Positions 47,501 to 57,647 of a DNA stretch of 64,000 nucleotides are shown piece after piece. The translations under genes and the position numbers were made by a program. Numbering within the stretch: the first letter of the stretch is position 1; every line of letters starts with the position of its first letter. This DNA comes from Kappaphycus alvarezii (Eukaryota > Rhodophyta > Florideophyceae > Gigartinales > Solieriaceae), in the NCBI GenBank assembly GCA_002205965.3, contig NADL03000604.1, positions 434,001 through 498,000 on the forward strand, written 5' to 3'. Under the pieces are notes generated by a model. The model had not been told where the DNA came from and searched no databases. It worked only from the letters and a program-made list of their open reading frames with translations.

Positions 47501-48640
47501 AATGTGCGCAAGATAAGACGGGTGAAAATCAGGCCATTGCGACGTGTCTACTGCGAGATTCGTGTACAAAGGACAGCCTCGTGTCGTTGAGGAGGGCAAA
47601 CCTCGAGGATTTTGGCATCGGCGGGCTCGTTGCAACAGAAATGGAGGACAGTAAGAGCAGAAATGGAGGACAGTAAGAGATTCAGTACGGCACACAGGGT
47701 GAGCACGAACTAGCATACCGCAGAGACATCTTCACTTTGCAGAAAGGAACGACAGAATCACCGTCACACTGGCATAAACAACCCTCTCTACATTGGCGCG
47801 GCATCAAGTCTGTTTCAAAAGATGCAAACGCAGGCACGATAGACGTCACTGAAGCGACAATCTCTCTGCGGAATGTAGAGAGTGTCGCTTGTCAACACCC
47901 AACGTGGCGAAGGCAGCACCAGCATCCTAAGCGACAGTAGACCTGTGTTTAGGCTCTGTGGCAAAGGCAAATGACGCGACATGTCGCAGCCCGACAGCGT
48001 TGCCCATGTTTGGGAATCGGCACGTCGGTGGTGAACAAGTGTGAGATGGACACAGTGGAAGCAGTGCTGGATTGGATTTATTCAAGGCGGGTACTCTGGG
48101 GTGAGTTTGAGAAACAGGCGGCAGGGTGTAGGTGATTGCGGTACGGTTGTGTAGGATGAGACGAGAGTGGGTGAACGATGGCTTGGAGGTGTAGGGTGGG
48201 GAGGAGGTATTTACAGATGGTGTCGGCATGGGGAAATGTAGAGGGGTTGGATTTTGAGATGGAGTGTACTGGAAGTTGGGTTATGGTCCGGGGGAGAATG
48301 TTGAATGTGGTATGGTGTTTGCGTTAGGGTTGCGGGGAAGGGTGTTGGGTGAGGGAGGGTGGTTGTGGGGCAGAGGGAGTGAGGTGTTTTGGGGGTTTAG
48401 TGGTGATGCGAGGTGGGGTTGGAGGTGTTTTGTGCAAAGCGTGGGCTGGAAGCGGTGTGGTGGTGCGTGGCATGGATGATGGATGTGGAAGACTCTTGAT
48501 GAGCATCGGGGATTGGGGGGGAAGAGTGGTACGGGTCGGTGAACTGGCTATTTTGGAAAGCTGGGTTGGTCGGGATGGCGATGGTGTGTCAATTGGAGAG
48601 GTTCGCACCATAGCATCTGCAATAGGCCATGCTGTACATG
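47501..48640. other. Unassigned; possible minus-strand gene 5' part at 48000-48640
   Basis: The minus strand from 48640 to 48100 is strongly C-rich, like the 5' ends of real genes here. Its frames encode Pro/Thr/Ser-rich peptides (for example from ATG at about 48612 to 48324) without a recognised domain. It starts right beside a GTAC cluster, as several genes here do. Not called as a gene. Confidence 0.3.
47636..47679. repeat. Tandem duplication, 22 bp x 2
   Basis: CAGAAATGGAGGACAGTAAG plus two bases, twice head to tail. Confidence 0.75.
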
Positions 48641-48650
48641 TAGATTTGCC

Positions 48651-48714
48651 GTACTGTACGGTACAGTACAGTACAGCACAATACTGTACTGTACAGCATA
48701 ATACAGTACTGTAC
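48651..48714. repeat. GTAC-palindrome cluster
   Basis: GTACTGTACGGTACAGTACA, then GTACAGCACAATACTGTACT and further copies. Confidence 0.8.
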
Positions 48715-48984
48715 ATTGCCATGGAGGGGGCCGGGAGAATCCTTTAAAGGGTTCACGTAGCTGTATTTTATTCAGGCATGAGGACTGATCATGTGGCGAG
48801 TAAGACAATTAGTAAAAAGAATGAGGCCACAGAGTCCAGCCTTCAGCAAAAAACACTCAGGTTACATAAAAATAATAGTCAAACACATGGAATGGTGCGT
48901 GTAATGTCATTGCACAACCACACTGACAATAAACCAGAGTCCGTCAACACGCGAGCCAAAAAGGCTTACATGTAAGTTTGAGTT

Positions 48985-49014
48985 TGCCCCCCTCCCCGCG
49001 GGGAAGGGGGGGCA
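48985..49014. repeat. GC-rich hairpin
   Basis: TGCCCCCCTCCCCG pairs with CGGGGAAGGGGGGGCA apart from one-base differences in the homopolymer runs. There is almost no loop. Confidence 0.65.
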
Positions 49015-49386
49015 CTTGTGATACCGAATCATACGGCGCAAACACAGCGGGAGATGATGTTGGGCGGGAATGCTTGGCTGGGTTTGCTGCAACTCCACTC
49101 GCGGTGAGATACTTTTCCATGTGCTGCATATGGCGGCATTGCAGAGGGTTGCAACCGTTCGGTCGTCTGTATGGCCAAGGCGGCGTTGAGCCTTGACGTC
49201 GCTTGCCTACAGTAGCTGGCTATTGGAGGGGTTGTGAAAATTCGAGTCTTGCTTCGCCCTTTTGCAAGTGCGCCATGTCGTCAGGGTTTCTGCAACAGTG
49301 GCTCATGTGAGAAAGGGACAGGTGTCCCTGTGAAATGCGGGAGTGGCTGATACAGTGGAAAAGAGGCTTTGTGGGATCACTGCCAA

Positions 49387-49419
49387 TACAGTACAGTACT
49401 GAGTACTGTACTGTACAAT
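49387..49419. repeat. GTAC-palindrome cluster
   Basis: ACAGTACAGTACTGAGTACT followed by GTACTGTAC; the whole cluster is nearly self-complementary. Confidence 0.75.
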
Positions 49420-49650
49420 ATGGTAGAGTAGAAATGGCGTCATGATGAAACATGTTGATTTATTTTTGAACCAAGTGTGAAAGTGTGAACGGTTATGATA
49501 TTGTGTACTGCAAAGGACGCCCTTTATTGACGTTGATGTGATGTTGACATCGATATCACGTTTGATGATTCTGTTCAAGTTGAACCGGCCTGCAGGCTGC
49601 AGCTGCTTCAAATCAACTCTAATCCATCCCCGTCGCTGTCCGCCTTATGT

Positions 49651-49713
49651 ATTGTACAGTATGTACAGTACAGTACAGTACAGTACAGTATAGTATACGG
49701 TAGTACAGTACAG
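49651..49713. repeat. GTAC-palindrome cluster upstream of the 5-phosphatase
   Basis: GTACAGTACAGTACAGTACA in a near-perfect run, ending about 115 bp before the ATG at 49828. It could affect transcription of that gene. Confidence 0.8.
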
Positions 49714-49827
49714 CGTGTGTGCAAGTTTTGTTTCGATTCACTTTGCGTTTCCCTTCTCGTACTCTCCCCCCGCCTGCCTTAGCTTACCATCATCACAAGT
49801 CGCCATTCTCCTCATCTCCCATCCAAA

Positions 49828-52182
49828 ATGCCCTTGCCCTCCCTTTTCAACTTGTTCACCCTAACCTGCACCTTTCTCACAGACCCACATGTCCTCTCCG
49901 CCGCCTTATGTATTGCCCTCGCCGTCGCCCTCTCCTACCTGCTCTCCTCAACCCCGAAACCCCGCGACGCAAAACTTCGTACCGTCGCAAACGACGTCCA
50001 ACTCATCTCCCCCACTACCTTTCTCTTCCGCTCCTCCAATCCATCCCACCCTAACATCCTCGTAGACACCACCTCCGCCCACATCATCGCCCTTCACCCA
50101 AAACCAAACTCCGCCCCAACAAACCCCACCCCCCCTCCCGCCGAACCACAACCCACATCCACAACCCTCGAATCCCGTGCACCGCGCCTTTCCATCTCCC
50201 TCCCACTACGCCCTGCACACTTGAATCCAAACCATTACCGCAAACAACACATTGCAAACATCCACGACATCCGTCTCCTGGATCGCGGCCTACACTTTCA
50301 CCACGGTCGTGCCGTCTCCCTTGCCCCCGCTCTCGCTCCCTCAGCTCAACACACCGACCTCTTTTTCAATTCCCGCTTCGCCACACAAGCATTTCTCGAC
50401 GTCTTGTACAATGTCCGTGCACAGCGCGAGTCACGCCCCGACAACCTCGCCCTCTTTCTCACCACTTTCAACGTCGGCAACTCGCAACCCCCGCACGATT
50501 TGTCCGCCTGGCTCTCACATGCCAATCATGCTCATATCGTCGCCGTTGGCGCTCAGGAGTGCTCCTACACCGCCACTTCACCCGTGTCTGTCTCCCCGCC
50601 CCACAATGCTACGCCGTCCCATCGCACAGTGTCACAGTTGACATCGCTGGCATCCAACCCGTCAGCCTCGGATTACTCGTCTGAGACTTCCCCGCTCTTG
50701 CAAAATGCTGACACACACGACGATATCCTCGCAAGATTGCCGAGTGCGCTCCCGATTCCTACCCAAAACTCGGCCAGTACGTCGGGGAAAGAGCATTGGC
50801 ATGCCTTGCTTACCGCTCATTTTCCAGAGCCTCAGTATACTTGCATTGCCAAATTGGCCGCATGGGACCGCTGTTTGTCTGTATTTGTGAAAACTTCGTT
50901 GCTCCATGCCGTATCTCGTGTCCGCTCCGATACTGCAAACGTCGGACTGGGTGGCATGGGCGGGAACAAGGGCGCTATCGGTGTTCGCTTTTCCGTTTTT
51001 GATACTGACTTTGTTATCATAAATTCGCATCTTGCCGCACATATGAAGGAGGTCAATCGACGAAATGAGGACTTTGCGTCCATTGCTAGCGGACTTCGTA
51101 ACTTGAGGGATAATTCAGAGGTGGATATTTTGTCCAGTGCTGTGCATCACTTGTTTTGGATGGGAGACCTTAATTACAGAGTTTCCATGGATAGGGATAA
51201 GGTTTTGCAACTCATTGAGGAGCGGCAGTGGGCAAAACTTCGCGAATCTGATCAACTGGTACAGGAAATGGCCGCGGGTAGGGCGTTTCATGGATTTCAG
51301 GAAGGCATGACCGACTTTCCGCCCACGTACCGGTACGAGTACGGGTCGCGAAAGTATTCCACCTTTAAACTTCGCGTGCCGTCCTACTGCGATAGAGTTC
51401 TTTACCGATCGCTACCGGGGTCCAAGTTGCAACTCGAGGAATACAAACCCGCAGATGAGATCATGACGTCGGACCATTCTCCAGTGTACGCGAAATTCAC
51501 CGCGTCGCTCTCGCACACGACAGGAATGCGAAGCTTGGAGGCGATAGCCAGTGAGATCGGGGTTCAAGAGGCGCGTGAAATGGGGATTATTTCGCCGATG
51601 ATATCGCCAATTGTATCACCTCGATCCTTGTCGATGCGAGCCTTGATTCCAAGCGGGCTCGGAGGATCTGGTGGGACTGGCCTGCAGCTGGAATTCAAAA
51701 GCTTGCGTGCTAGGAGTATCCCGGAGATGGATCATGGAGGTCGCCGAATTGCTGTGGCCAAGGCTTTGCATATTCACAACCACGTTGGGTGGAAAAAGCA
51801 TGAGGAATTGGGAGAAGGGCAGCACGCGGACCCGTATTGTACGTTTCATGGGGATGCGGTGGCTGAGTTGGATGAGGGGGAGTATCGCACACGAACAGTG
51901 ACTGCTTCGCAAAACCCAGTGTGGGAGAAGGATATGATCCCGGTGATTGATTTGATCAATAGCGGAGCGGAAAGTTTGAAAAGGAGGTATGTTGTTATAA
52001 CGGTTAAAGATGAAATCCCGACACGGCGAGACGGTGTGATTGGATCTGCCGTGCTGTGGATGGGCGGGGAGGAGGAGGAGAACGAGAATGGAGAAAAGGA
52101 GGTGAAGTTTCAATTGCAGATCTCGTCAGGGGGAAGACAACAGGGAGAGGTGAGCGGCTCATATGTTGTGAAGAGTGGGTGA
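49828..52182 (+). CDS. Inositol-polyphosphate 5-phosphatase, membrane-anchored, with C2-like domain
   Basis: Removes the 5-phosphate from phosphoinositides or soluble inositol phosphates. The 784-aa frame is intact and intronless. Residues 22-39 (VLSAALCIALAVALSYLL) are a likely membrane anchor. Catalytic motifs in order: TFNVGN (213-218), VAVGAQEC (238-245, Mg-binding Glu), GGMGGNKGAIGVRF (375-388), INSHLAAH (398-405), WMGDLNYR (444-451), PPTYRY (498-503), PSYCDRVLY (518-526) and TSDHSPVYA (547-555). These are the diagnostic WXGDXNXR and PXWCDRXL motifs, with Tyr for Trp in the second. Residues about 640-780 (DPYCTFHGD, NPVWEKDMIPVI, VVITVKDE) look like a C2 domain. Residues 246-320 are a low-complexity insert. 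The first 600 nt are very C-rich and the last 600 G-rich. Confidence 0.92.
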   Translation: MPLPSLFNLFTLTCTFLTDPHVLSAALCIALAVALSYLLSSTPKPRDAKLRTVANDVQLISPTTFLFRSSNPSHPNILVDTTSAHIIALHPKPNSAPTNPTPPPAEPQPTSTTLESRAPRLSISLPLRPAHLNPNHYRKQHIANIHDIRLLDRGLHFHHGRAVSLAPALAPSAQHTDLFFNSRFATQAFLDVLYNVRAQRESRPDNLALFLTTFNVGNSQPPHDLSAWLSHANHAHIVAVGAQECSYTATSPVSVSPPHNATPSHRTVSQLTSLASNPSASDYSSETSPLLQNADTHDDILARLPSALPIPTQNSASTSGKEHWHALLTAHFPEPQYTCIAKLAAWDRCLSVFVKTSLLHAVSRVRSDTANVGLGGMGGNKGAIGVRFSVFDTDFVIINSHLAAHMKEVNRRNEDFASIASGLRNLRDNSEVDILSSAVHHLFWMGDLNYRVSMDRDKVLQLIEERQWAKLRESDQLVQEMAAGRAFHGFQEGMTDFPPTYRYEYGSRKYSTFKLRVPSYCDRVLYRSLPGSKLQLEEYKPADEIMTSDHSPVYAKFTASLSHTTGMRSLEAIASEIGVQEAREMGIISPMISPIVSPRSLSMRALIPSGLGGSGGTGLQLEFKSLRARSIPEMDHGGRRIAVAKALHIHNHVGWKKHEELGEGQHADPYCTFHGDAVAELDEGEYRTRTVTASQNPVWEKDMIPVIDLINSGAESLKRRYVVITVKDEIPTRRDGVIGSAVLWMGGEEEENENGEKEVKFQLQISSGGRQQGEVSGSYVVKSG

Positions 52183-52990
52183 GGCAATGGGGCAAGCATC
52201 TAATCAGGGAGGATGGAACGGGATGGCTTGATAGAGAGTGATGCTGGAAGGGCAGACTTGATTAAAGCAGATTACGTTTGGTAAGGGTTGGTGTGAATGG
52301 AGTTCAAGGATGCAAAGGAAGGTCATGGTCGGAGTGATAGTATGGCTCGGTGGAGGATGGGTGAAGAGTGACGTAGTGAAGGACTACAAGCGCTACAAGC
52401 GCGTTACCAAGTGAGGTTGGCGGGTAGTGATGGATTAATATTTGCACGAGTCGATAATGCACTGGTAGGGGCTTTGTAGACTGGAAGGCGTCACTCGACA
52501 CTGTTACCAACGAGTGATCTGCGGGGCTATCAGAAAGTGTGCAAGGATTCGTGGTTTGTACACATGTTTTAAGAGAGAAGATTGCAGTTGTTCTGGAGGT
52601 AACGTCATCAGGTGGGAGGCAGACCTGTCACGAAATATACGAGGGCATTGAGTCGTACAGGACGAGGCTGGTGGGGGTGGAGGAATCATGGCGGTTTGTT
52701 TTGCTGTTCACGGTAACACTGAAGGATGTGTTTTTGAGGGAGCTGTGAATGACGGTCTTTGGGGGTTAGTGTGCGAAGCACCGGTTGATGTGGATTGGAT
52801 TGAGGAAGTGTTCTTTTTTTGTCACCATATTGAGCAAATCGCGTGACCTTTGCATGTATGATTTGTTTTTATGTTAACATCAACAAAACATTGTTTTGTA
52901 CAGAGTGTCAGACCACACATCATTCCACCACGTCTCCTTCACGAGGTTCATAGTTTATCCGGAATTTGAGCTGTCTAGCACTAATTTTGA

Positions 52991-53033
52991 TACAGTACTG
53001 CGCAGTACAGTACAGCGCAGTACAATACAGTAC
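52991..53033. repeat. GTAC-palindrome cluster
   Basis: TACAGTACTGCGCAGTACAG followed by TACAGCGCAGTACAATACAG. Confidence 0.75.
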
Positions 53034-53092
53034 ATGCTGCACAAAATTTGTGCAGCATGTACACAAACACAAAAACATTTAATGTTTTTGTG
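53032..53092. repeat. Two adjacent long palindromes
   Basis: 53032-53060: ACATGCTGCACAAA joined to TTTGTGCAGCATGT through one central base. 53068-53092: CACAAAAACATT joined to AATGTTTTTGTG through one central base. Both would form perfect or near-perfect hairpins back to back. Confidence 0.8.
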
Positions 53093-53198
53093 GCTGGCAA
53101 TGGTGCATTACAGTAGTGTACCTTCGTAATACAGAATGGAGCATAGCCGCACTATTCGGTAATACAATGTACACACTGCACTGTACTTCTAATTATTG

Positions 53199-53668
53199 GC
53201 TAGTGTCTATCCGACCACGCACTGTCCTCATATGAGGCACACTTTGTCCTCATATGAGGACAATTTCCGTTACATTTTGGAAAGGAAAATGTTTTGGAAG
53301 CCCGAAATTTTTACTGGAAAAAAGGTTTTTTATGTTTAGTTACAGTACAGTAATTTTTACTGTACATGCGCCCTCGTTTCTGAAACCCCCCACGATAATA
53401 CGAACTATTTTACCTTCCAAAATGAAGTCGTTTTCACAACTTCTTGCGAAGAGCGGAAGCTGGTGAGGGAAAATTGGTCTAGCCTTCACCGAGGTCAACA
53501 ATCTTGAAAAGTTTGTTTTGATCGGCCATCTACACTCATGAACTAATGCGGAGGGAGAAGAAATGCGCTGAGGTAAAAAAACTTTGTATTGAAAAAGAAG
53601 TGCTAAAAGTAGTCCTCATATGAGGACAAATGTCCTCATATGAGGACAATGGTCCAATAGACACTAGC
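53199..53668. mobile_element. Non-autonomous inverted-repeat element (MITE-like)
   Basis: 470 bp with inverted ends of roughly 65 bp: GCTAGTGTCTAT at the left and ATAGACACTAGC at the right. Each end carries two copies of the 16-bp palindrome GTCCTCATATGAGGAC (53224-53239 with the last two bases changed, 53246-53261, 53612-53627, 53632-53647). The middle has no coding frame of note. If the repeats start at TGTC, the flanking CTAG on both sides would be a 4-bp target duplication. The right end touches the LTR of copia 2 directly. Confidence 0.75.
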
Positions 53669-54170
53669 TGTTGCTTTTAGGCGTAATGGAGTTGGAGAGG
53701 GCTCGGAACGCGTCAAGGGAAAAGATGTGGTTATGGGGCATATTCGACTTGCACAAAAGTCACCGGCGGTCCTTTCCCTTTTTTCTTCTTTCAGGTTCGT
53801 TTCGCTTTCTATCCTTTATATGTTCTCTACTGCGTCTTGCATTTTGCGAGCCGTGACGCTTATTGTCAGCTTTTCTCTTTGCCCACACCTTTTAATGCAA
53901 AGGTGTGCCACAGTCGTGTCGGTTATTGAAGCTGTTATGCGTTTGTTTTCGGAGCTGCATTTTGCGATTCCGTGTGGCAATCCTGCACATGTCTGTCAGT
54001 CCTTGCTTTACATCTTGACATTAAGATGAATCGAGAGTGTGCTTCACACTCGATAGGCCATGTGCAGCCGATGCTGTTCGTCATCGCTCATCTTCCCGTT
54101 TCATCGCATATAACGTTTGCGTCGTGCCATTGATACCTGTCCAGCTGGAACACGTGCATTCTGAATACCA
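53669..54170 (-). repeat. copia 2 3' LTR
   Basis: 502 bp, starts TG and ends CA. Nearly identical to 58971-59474. Confidence 0.92.
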
Positions 54171-54558
54171 ATACCCCCCCAGTCGTCTGAAATGGTATGG
54201 GAGACGGCTCGTGAAGGTAGTCTACTCTTGATCATCAGTTATCGTAATCAACAACTTTCCCGATGTTGATGTCTATAATCATAAACCATTAGCTGCAGAT
54301 AGCATCAAGCTTCTTAAATATCGGAATGCTGAATTTAGTGAGTGCTTCTACTACGTTATCTGATCCGGGTATCCAAAGCATCACATTTGTCTTGCCGGCC
54401 TCAAAGCTATTTCGGAGACGCTGGCCTGTTTGCCGAAATCTGTATTCTTTGATCTCATGTAATGTGGTGATCGTATCTCAGAGTCCCTTGGAGTCGATAT
54501 TTAGTTCATGTTTCAGTAGGATCTCTGGGAACAACATATTGAGTGAAGTTTTGAGGTA

Positions 54559-55260
54559 TTATCCACGATCGTCTCCAGCTGCAGTTGCCTGTATCTCAGC
54601 CCCGTAGGAACAATGGCTAACTCTGTGTTGCTTCTGTGATGTCCAATAGATTACGTGATAGACGTCTTTCTCATCAACGCTTTCTCTCGATAAAACTACG
54701 GTAATGATTCCACTCTGACCGTAATCAAGATCTTGTGGATGAGATGAGTCTGGGAATGTGAATGGGCATACGTCGGTTGTATTGTTGACTGCTTTGTATG
54801 TGATTATTGAGCTCAGATTCCGCAACTCCTCCAACATCTTATTGGCGTCGACGAGATGTTCAACTTTGAGTCTACCTAGATTCTGTTGCATGATGGAAAC
54901 AACATACGATGCTTGCGGCAATGATCCGTTTCCCAAGTACAGCAGTGTACCAGCCAGAGTTCGATAGCTTCTTGTTTCTGATGCCGTTGCAAGATCTTCC
55001 CTGTATTTGCGCCTTGTGCGTGACAGAGGTATCGGTTGGACGCGCCTCCAATATTCAGACATCGAAATTCTGATATCTCGGTTGCTGCATACCTCAAATT
55101 CACATCCGCTAAAGTTGAATGTTTGTCCCGAATGTATTTTGCCGATCTCAAACCGTTTCTTCATACTGTAGAGGAACATGTCGAGCTAGTGGTTCGTTCC
55201 TGCTGCCAGGAAGTCATCAGTCAACTTTGTGAGCAGTAGAATTATCTTTCCTTGCTTTTT
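54559..55260 (-). pseudogene. copia 2 reverse transcriptase end and RNase H
   Basis: Just upstream of 55179 the frame reads LLLTKLTDDFLAAGTNH, holding the D-D of the polymerase active site with the usual Tyr-Val changed. The 206-codon frame then has FNFSGCEFEV, RSYRTLAGTLLYLGNGSLPQ and, for RNase H, PDSSHPQDLDYGQSGIITVV, VIYWTSQKQHRVSHCSYGAE. The order and motifs fit copia. A stop near 55180 separates the active site from the rest. Confidence 0.75.
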
Positions 55261-55320
55261 GCGTTTGACAAAAAGCTGACTGACTGCGAATACTCGTTGT
55301 AGTCCTCCTTCCGTTAGCAT

Positions 55321-55677
55321 CTATTCGTCTACGACCAGCATCCATTGACATCCTGCCTCGAAAATGCCGTGGGGTAACTTAAGTAATTTCCATATGACCC
55401 CCTTGCGGTAACTGAAAGTCCGGTACCATTCGAGTGGTGGTCTTGCGTAGATATCACGTTTTATGGGGCCGTTCTGTAAATAAGCGCCTTTGATGTCTGT
55501 CACGCGTATTTGGAACTGCAAAAAAGTTACCAATGACAACACAAGTCTGACGATATTGAGTTGGTCGTTTGAGGAGTCTTTGCGTATTGCATCTTTCTCG
55601 TCATCCTCATTGCCATGAGGGCATATCCTAGCCTTCATCTTCCTTGTAACGCTCTCCTCAGTTTTCAGTTTGTACAA
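55321..55677 (-). pseudogene. copia 2 reverse transcriptase, N-terminal part
   Basis: MKARICPHGNEDDEKDAIRK, VRLVLSLVTFLQFQIRVTDI and DIKGAYLQNGPIKRDIY, then PPLEWYR and VIWKLLKLPHGIFEAGCQW. These match the copia 'D-I-K-G-A-Y-L-Q ... Y-G-(L/I)-x-E-A-G-R-x-W' segment, with the first catalytic Asp present. The frame is closed by a stop at 55321. Confidence 0.82.
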
Positions 55678-55788
55678 AACATGGGACCGGATAACATTTG
55701 CGTCTTTATGTGTGTCTCGTTCTTCGACCTCTTGAAATGCAGTGGCCCAGTTTTCGTCAAATTCTTTATTGTATACCTCTGTTAATAT

Positions 55789-56990
55789 TCATGATGGTGC
55801 GAAATGTAATTCGCGTATCATTAACTGCTTTGAACCAACAAGTTCGTAGATTTCGTCTAGCACTCGTGCCCGATCCGATTGAAGTACTTGCAACGGCTGT
55901 AGTGGCCCACTGATGTGATCAAGTGGCTTGCCTATCTCCTTTACCGTGTTCTTTTTGAGTGTCTTATATGGTCGGTCTGGTCCTGTTATTGTGTCTTTGC
56001 CGACATCTATCATTGTCGTAGGCATGTCCGTTGAAATTTGCGCAGACATAAGTGCATTGATGTTAGTTGGACACTGTTGCCGTCTTGCATAGATATCATC
56101 TCCCCCTTTGTCCAACGAATATCCGAGTTCCTCTTCGAGGGAACACGCCATAAGTTCTTGCGTTAATGGAGATTGCGGGGCTAGCCTAATGTACTTATAG
56201 GCGGGTATCATTGTTGGATTTCGCATCGGTACGCCACCCTTTAGTCGCCTGACTTCGGTAAAGTGTTCGCATGTGTTAACCACCGATGCTTTAACCCACT
56301 CGTTCCGCTCATTCCCCTTTGTCGACGCATTCCATACCCAGACAATGTCTCCTCGCTTGTATGAATCTTGTTTAGGGGCATTGTTGGCTTTATTGCGCAT
56401 AGCTCGTTGAAGTGCTCTTGTCGCAGTCTGCTCCACATGTGTATCTACCAATGATTGTGGGACTTTTGTTACAGGCATGCCTAGTACCGATGGTTGGTAA
56501 CCTCGCACAATTTGAAAGGAGCCGAGGAGTCTCGATCCAGATAAAAAATTAGAGAAGAAGATTGAACGGGTAACCACCTCCTCAGGGCTGCATTCCGATA
56601 TTTCCCGGTCGATACGCCTGACAATGCTCTTCACTGTTTGTATCTTTCGTTCTACAATGCCTGTCTTATTGTGTCTGCGCGTCGGACGTATTTTGAACGC
56701 GATGCCATATGCTTCCATGAACAAACATATCGGCCGTCTGTTGTACTCGTCATCCGCTGATATGGCAAGCGGCGCGCTGTGCTTCATTATCCACACGAAC
56801 TCTATAAGGTTACTCATGGTCTTAGCGTCTCTGGAATTGGATATAGCTCCCTCTTTAAAGCCCGTACCCGTGTCTGTGGCGATAAATATCGTGTGTTTCT
56901 GCTGTCGAATTATTTCGAAGCAAAAATCTACCTGTATTTCATTTTTGAATGCAGAATTAACATGTGTGATTGATAACTTGTTCGAGTTGT
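55789..56990 (-). pseudogene. copia 2 integrase
   Basis: A 342-codon frame runs from 56817; integrase sequence begins a little upstream in another frame with TIFIATDTGTGFKEG (first Asp). In the main frame: AISADDEYNRRPICLFMEAY (second Asp) and NKTGIVERKIQTVKSIVRRI (catalytic Glu), then a chromatin- or DNA-binding C-terminal part with D-S-Y-K-R-G-D-I-V-W-V-W. All three catalytic residues survive. A frame change near 56820 breaks the domain. Confidence 0.83.
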
Positions 56991-57029
56991 GCGGTCTTCC
57001 AGAGCTTTTTCAAATTTCACATGCTACAT

Positions 57030-57647
57030 CTATTGTGCTGATTGCCGGGCTGATTGCCCCTTTAGCTGAGGTGTCATTATGCCCGCTTGCTTGCAAACGT
57101 CGAATATTTGATCGGCATGTTCGTGCTTTATGCGGTGGATACGTTTTGCGAATACCTTAGGCTGACATGTGGCCATCTTAGATAACGTAGATGTCATCAT
57201 GGTGGTGATGCATGTACGCGGGCGGGGTATAATCTCAACTCGAATCCGTTCTACCATGTGGTTATCTTCATCTTGTGATATATACGTTGACAATACTCGT
57301 TTTGACGAGTCTAATGGAGGCTTGATTACTATGTGTGACTCGGAGTCGATGTTGTTCTGCAAGACAAATTTACCAACGTCGAGACCTATTACTAAGGGTG
57401 AGTCCCCATCAAAAAGATCAAGACAAAGTTTGCAAGGGTTCATGTTTTTCTCTAGGACTGTTAATTCCCATAGGCCGATGATAATCTTCGGGTTGAGGCA
57501 TTCTTCACCCCATCCATGCCAGTATTCCTCCTTTGGTGGCTGTATCTTCAGTCGAATCTCCGGGATATCACATACTCTTGCAGCATCATTAACACCGCCG
57601 ACAGAGCGTGGTGGTCCGGGTTCATATACCGGATTGGGGTCTTCCAT
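57030..57647 (-). CDS. copia 2 protease region and integrase N-terminus, restart at TAATG
   Basis: ATG at 57647 overlaps the stop of the upstream Gag frame by one base (TAATG, 57645-57649). The 205-codon product has SVGGVNDAARVCDIPEI and SPLVIGLDVGKF, which fit the flaps of a retropepsin fold in this copia lineage, then HRIKHEHADQIFDVCKQAGI, resembling the His-rich start of the integrase zinc domain. No D-(T/S)-G-A active site is visible after the ATG, so the protease is either cut or begins in Gag. Stop near 57030. Confidence 0.55.
   Translation of the reverse strand: MEDPNPVYEPGPPRSVGGVNDAARVCDIPEIRLKIQPPKEEYWHGWGEECLNPKIIIGLWELTVLEKNMNPCKLCLDLFDGDSPLVIGLDVGKFVLQNNIDSESHIVIKPPLDSSKRVLSTYISQDEDNHMVERIRVEIIPRPRTCITTMMTSTLSKMATCQPKVFAKRIHRIKHEHADQIFDVCKQAGIMTPQLKGQSARQSAQ

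Larger units (their letters stand above)
48720..49650. other. Intergenic, with a GC-rich hairpin and GTAC words
   Basis: No gene recognised. The hairpin at 48985-49014 and GTAC words at 49387-49419 are the visible structure. Confidence 0.35.
52183..53198. other. 3' flank of the 5-phosphatase, GTAC words and hairpins
   Basis: No gene recognised. From 52990 onward it holds a GTAC cluster and two adjacent palindromes. Confidence 0.35.

Noticed and set aside
48324..48747. 132-codon frames on both strands
   Set aside because: Strong strand skew makes both strands open; no domain in either. Kept only as a hint of a minus-strand 5' end.
51616..52113. 165-codon minus-strand frame
   Set aside because: Antisense to the C2-like end of the 5-phosphatase; no motif of its own.
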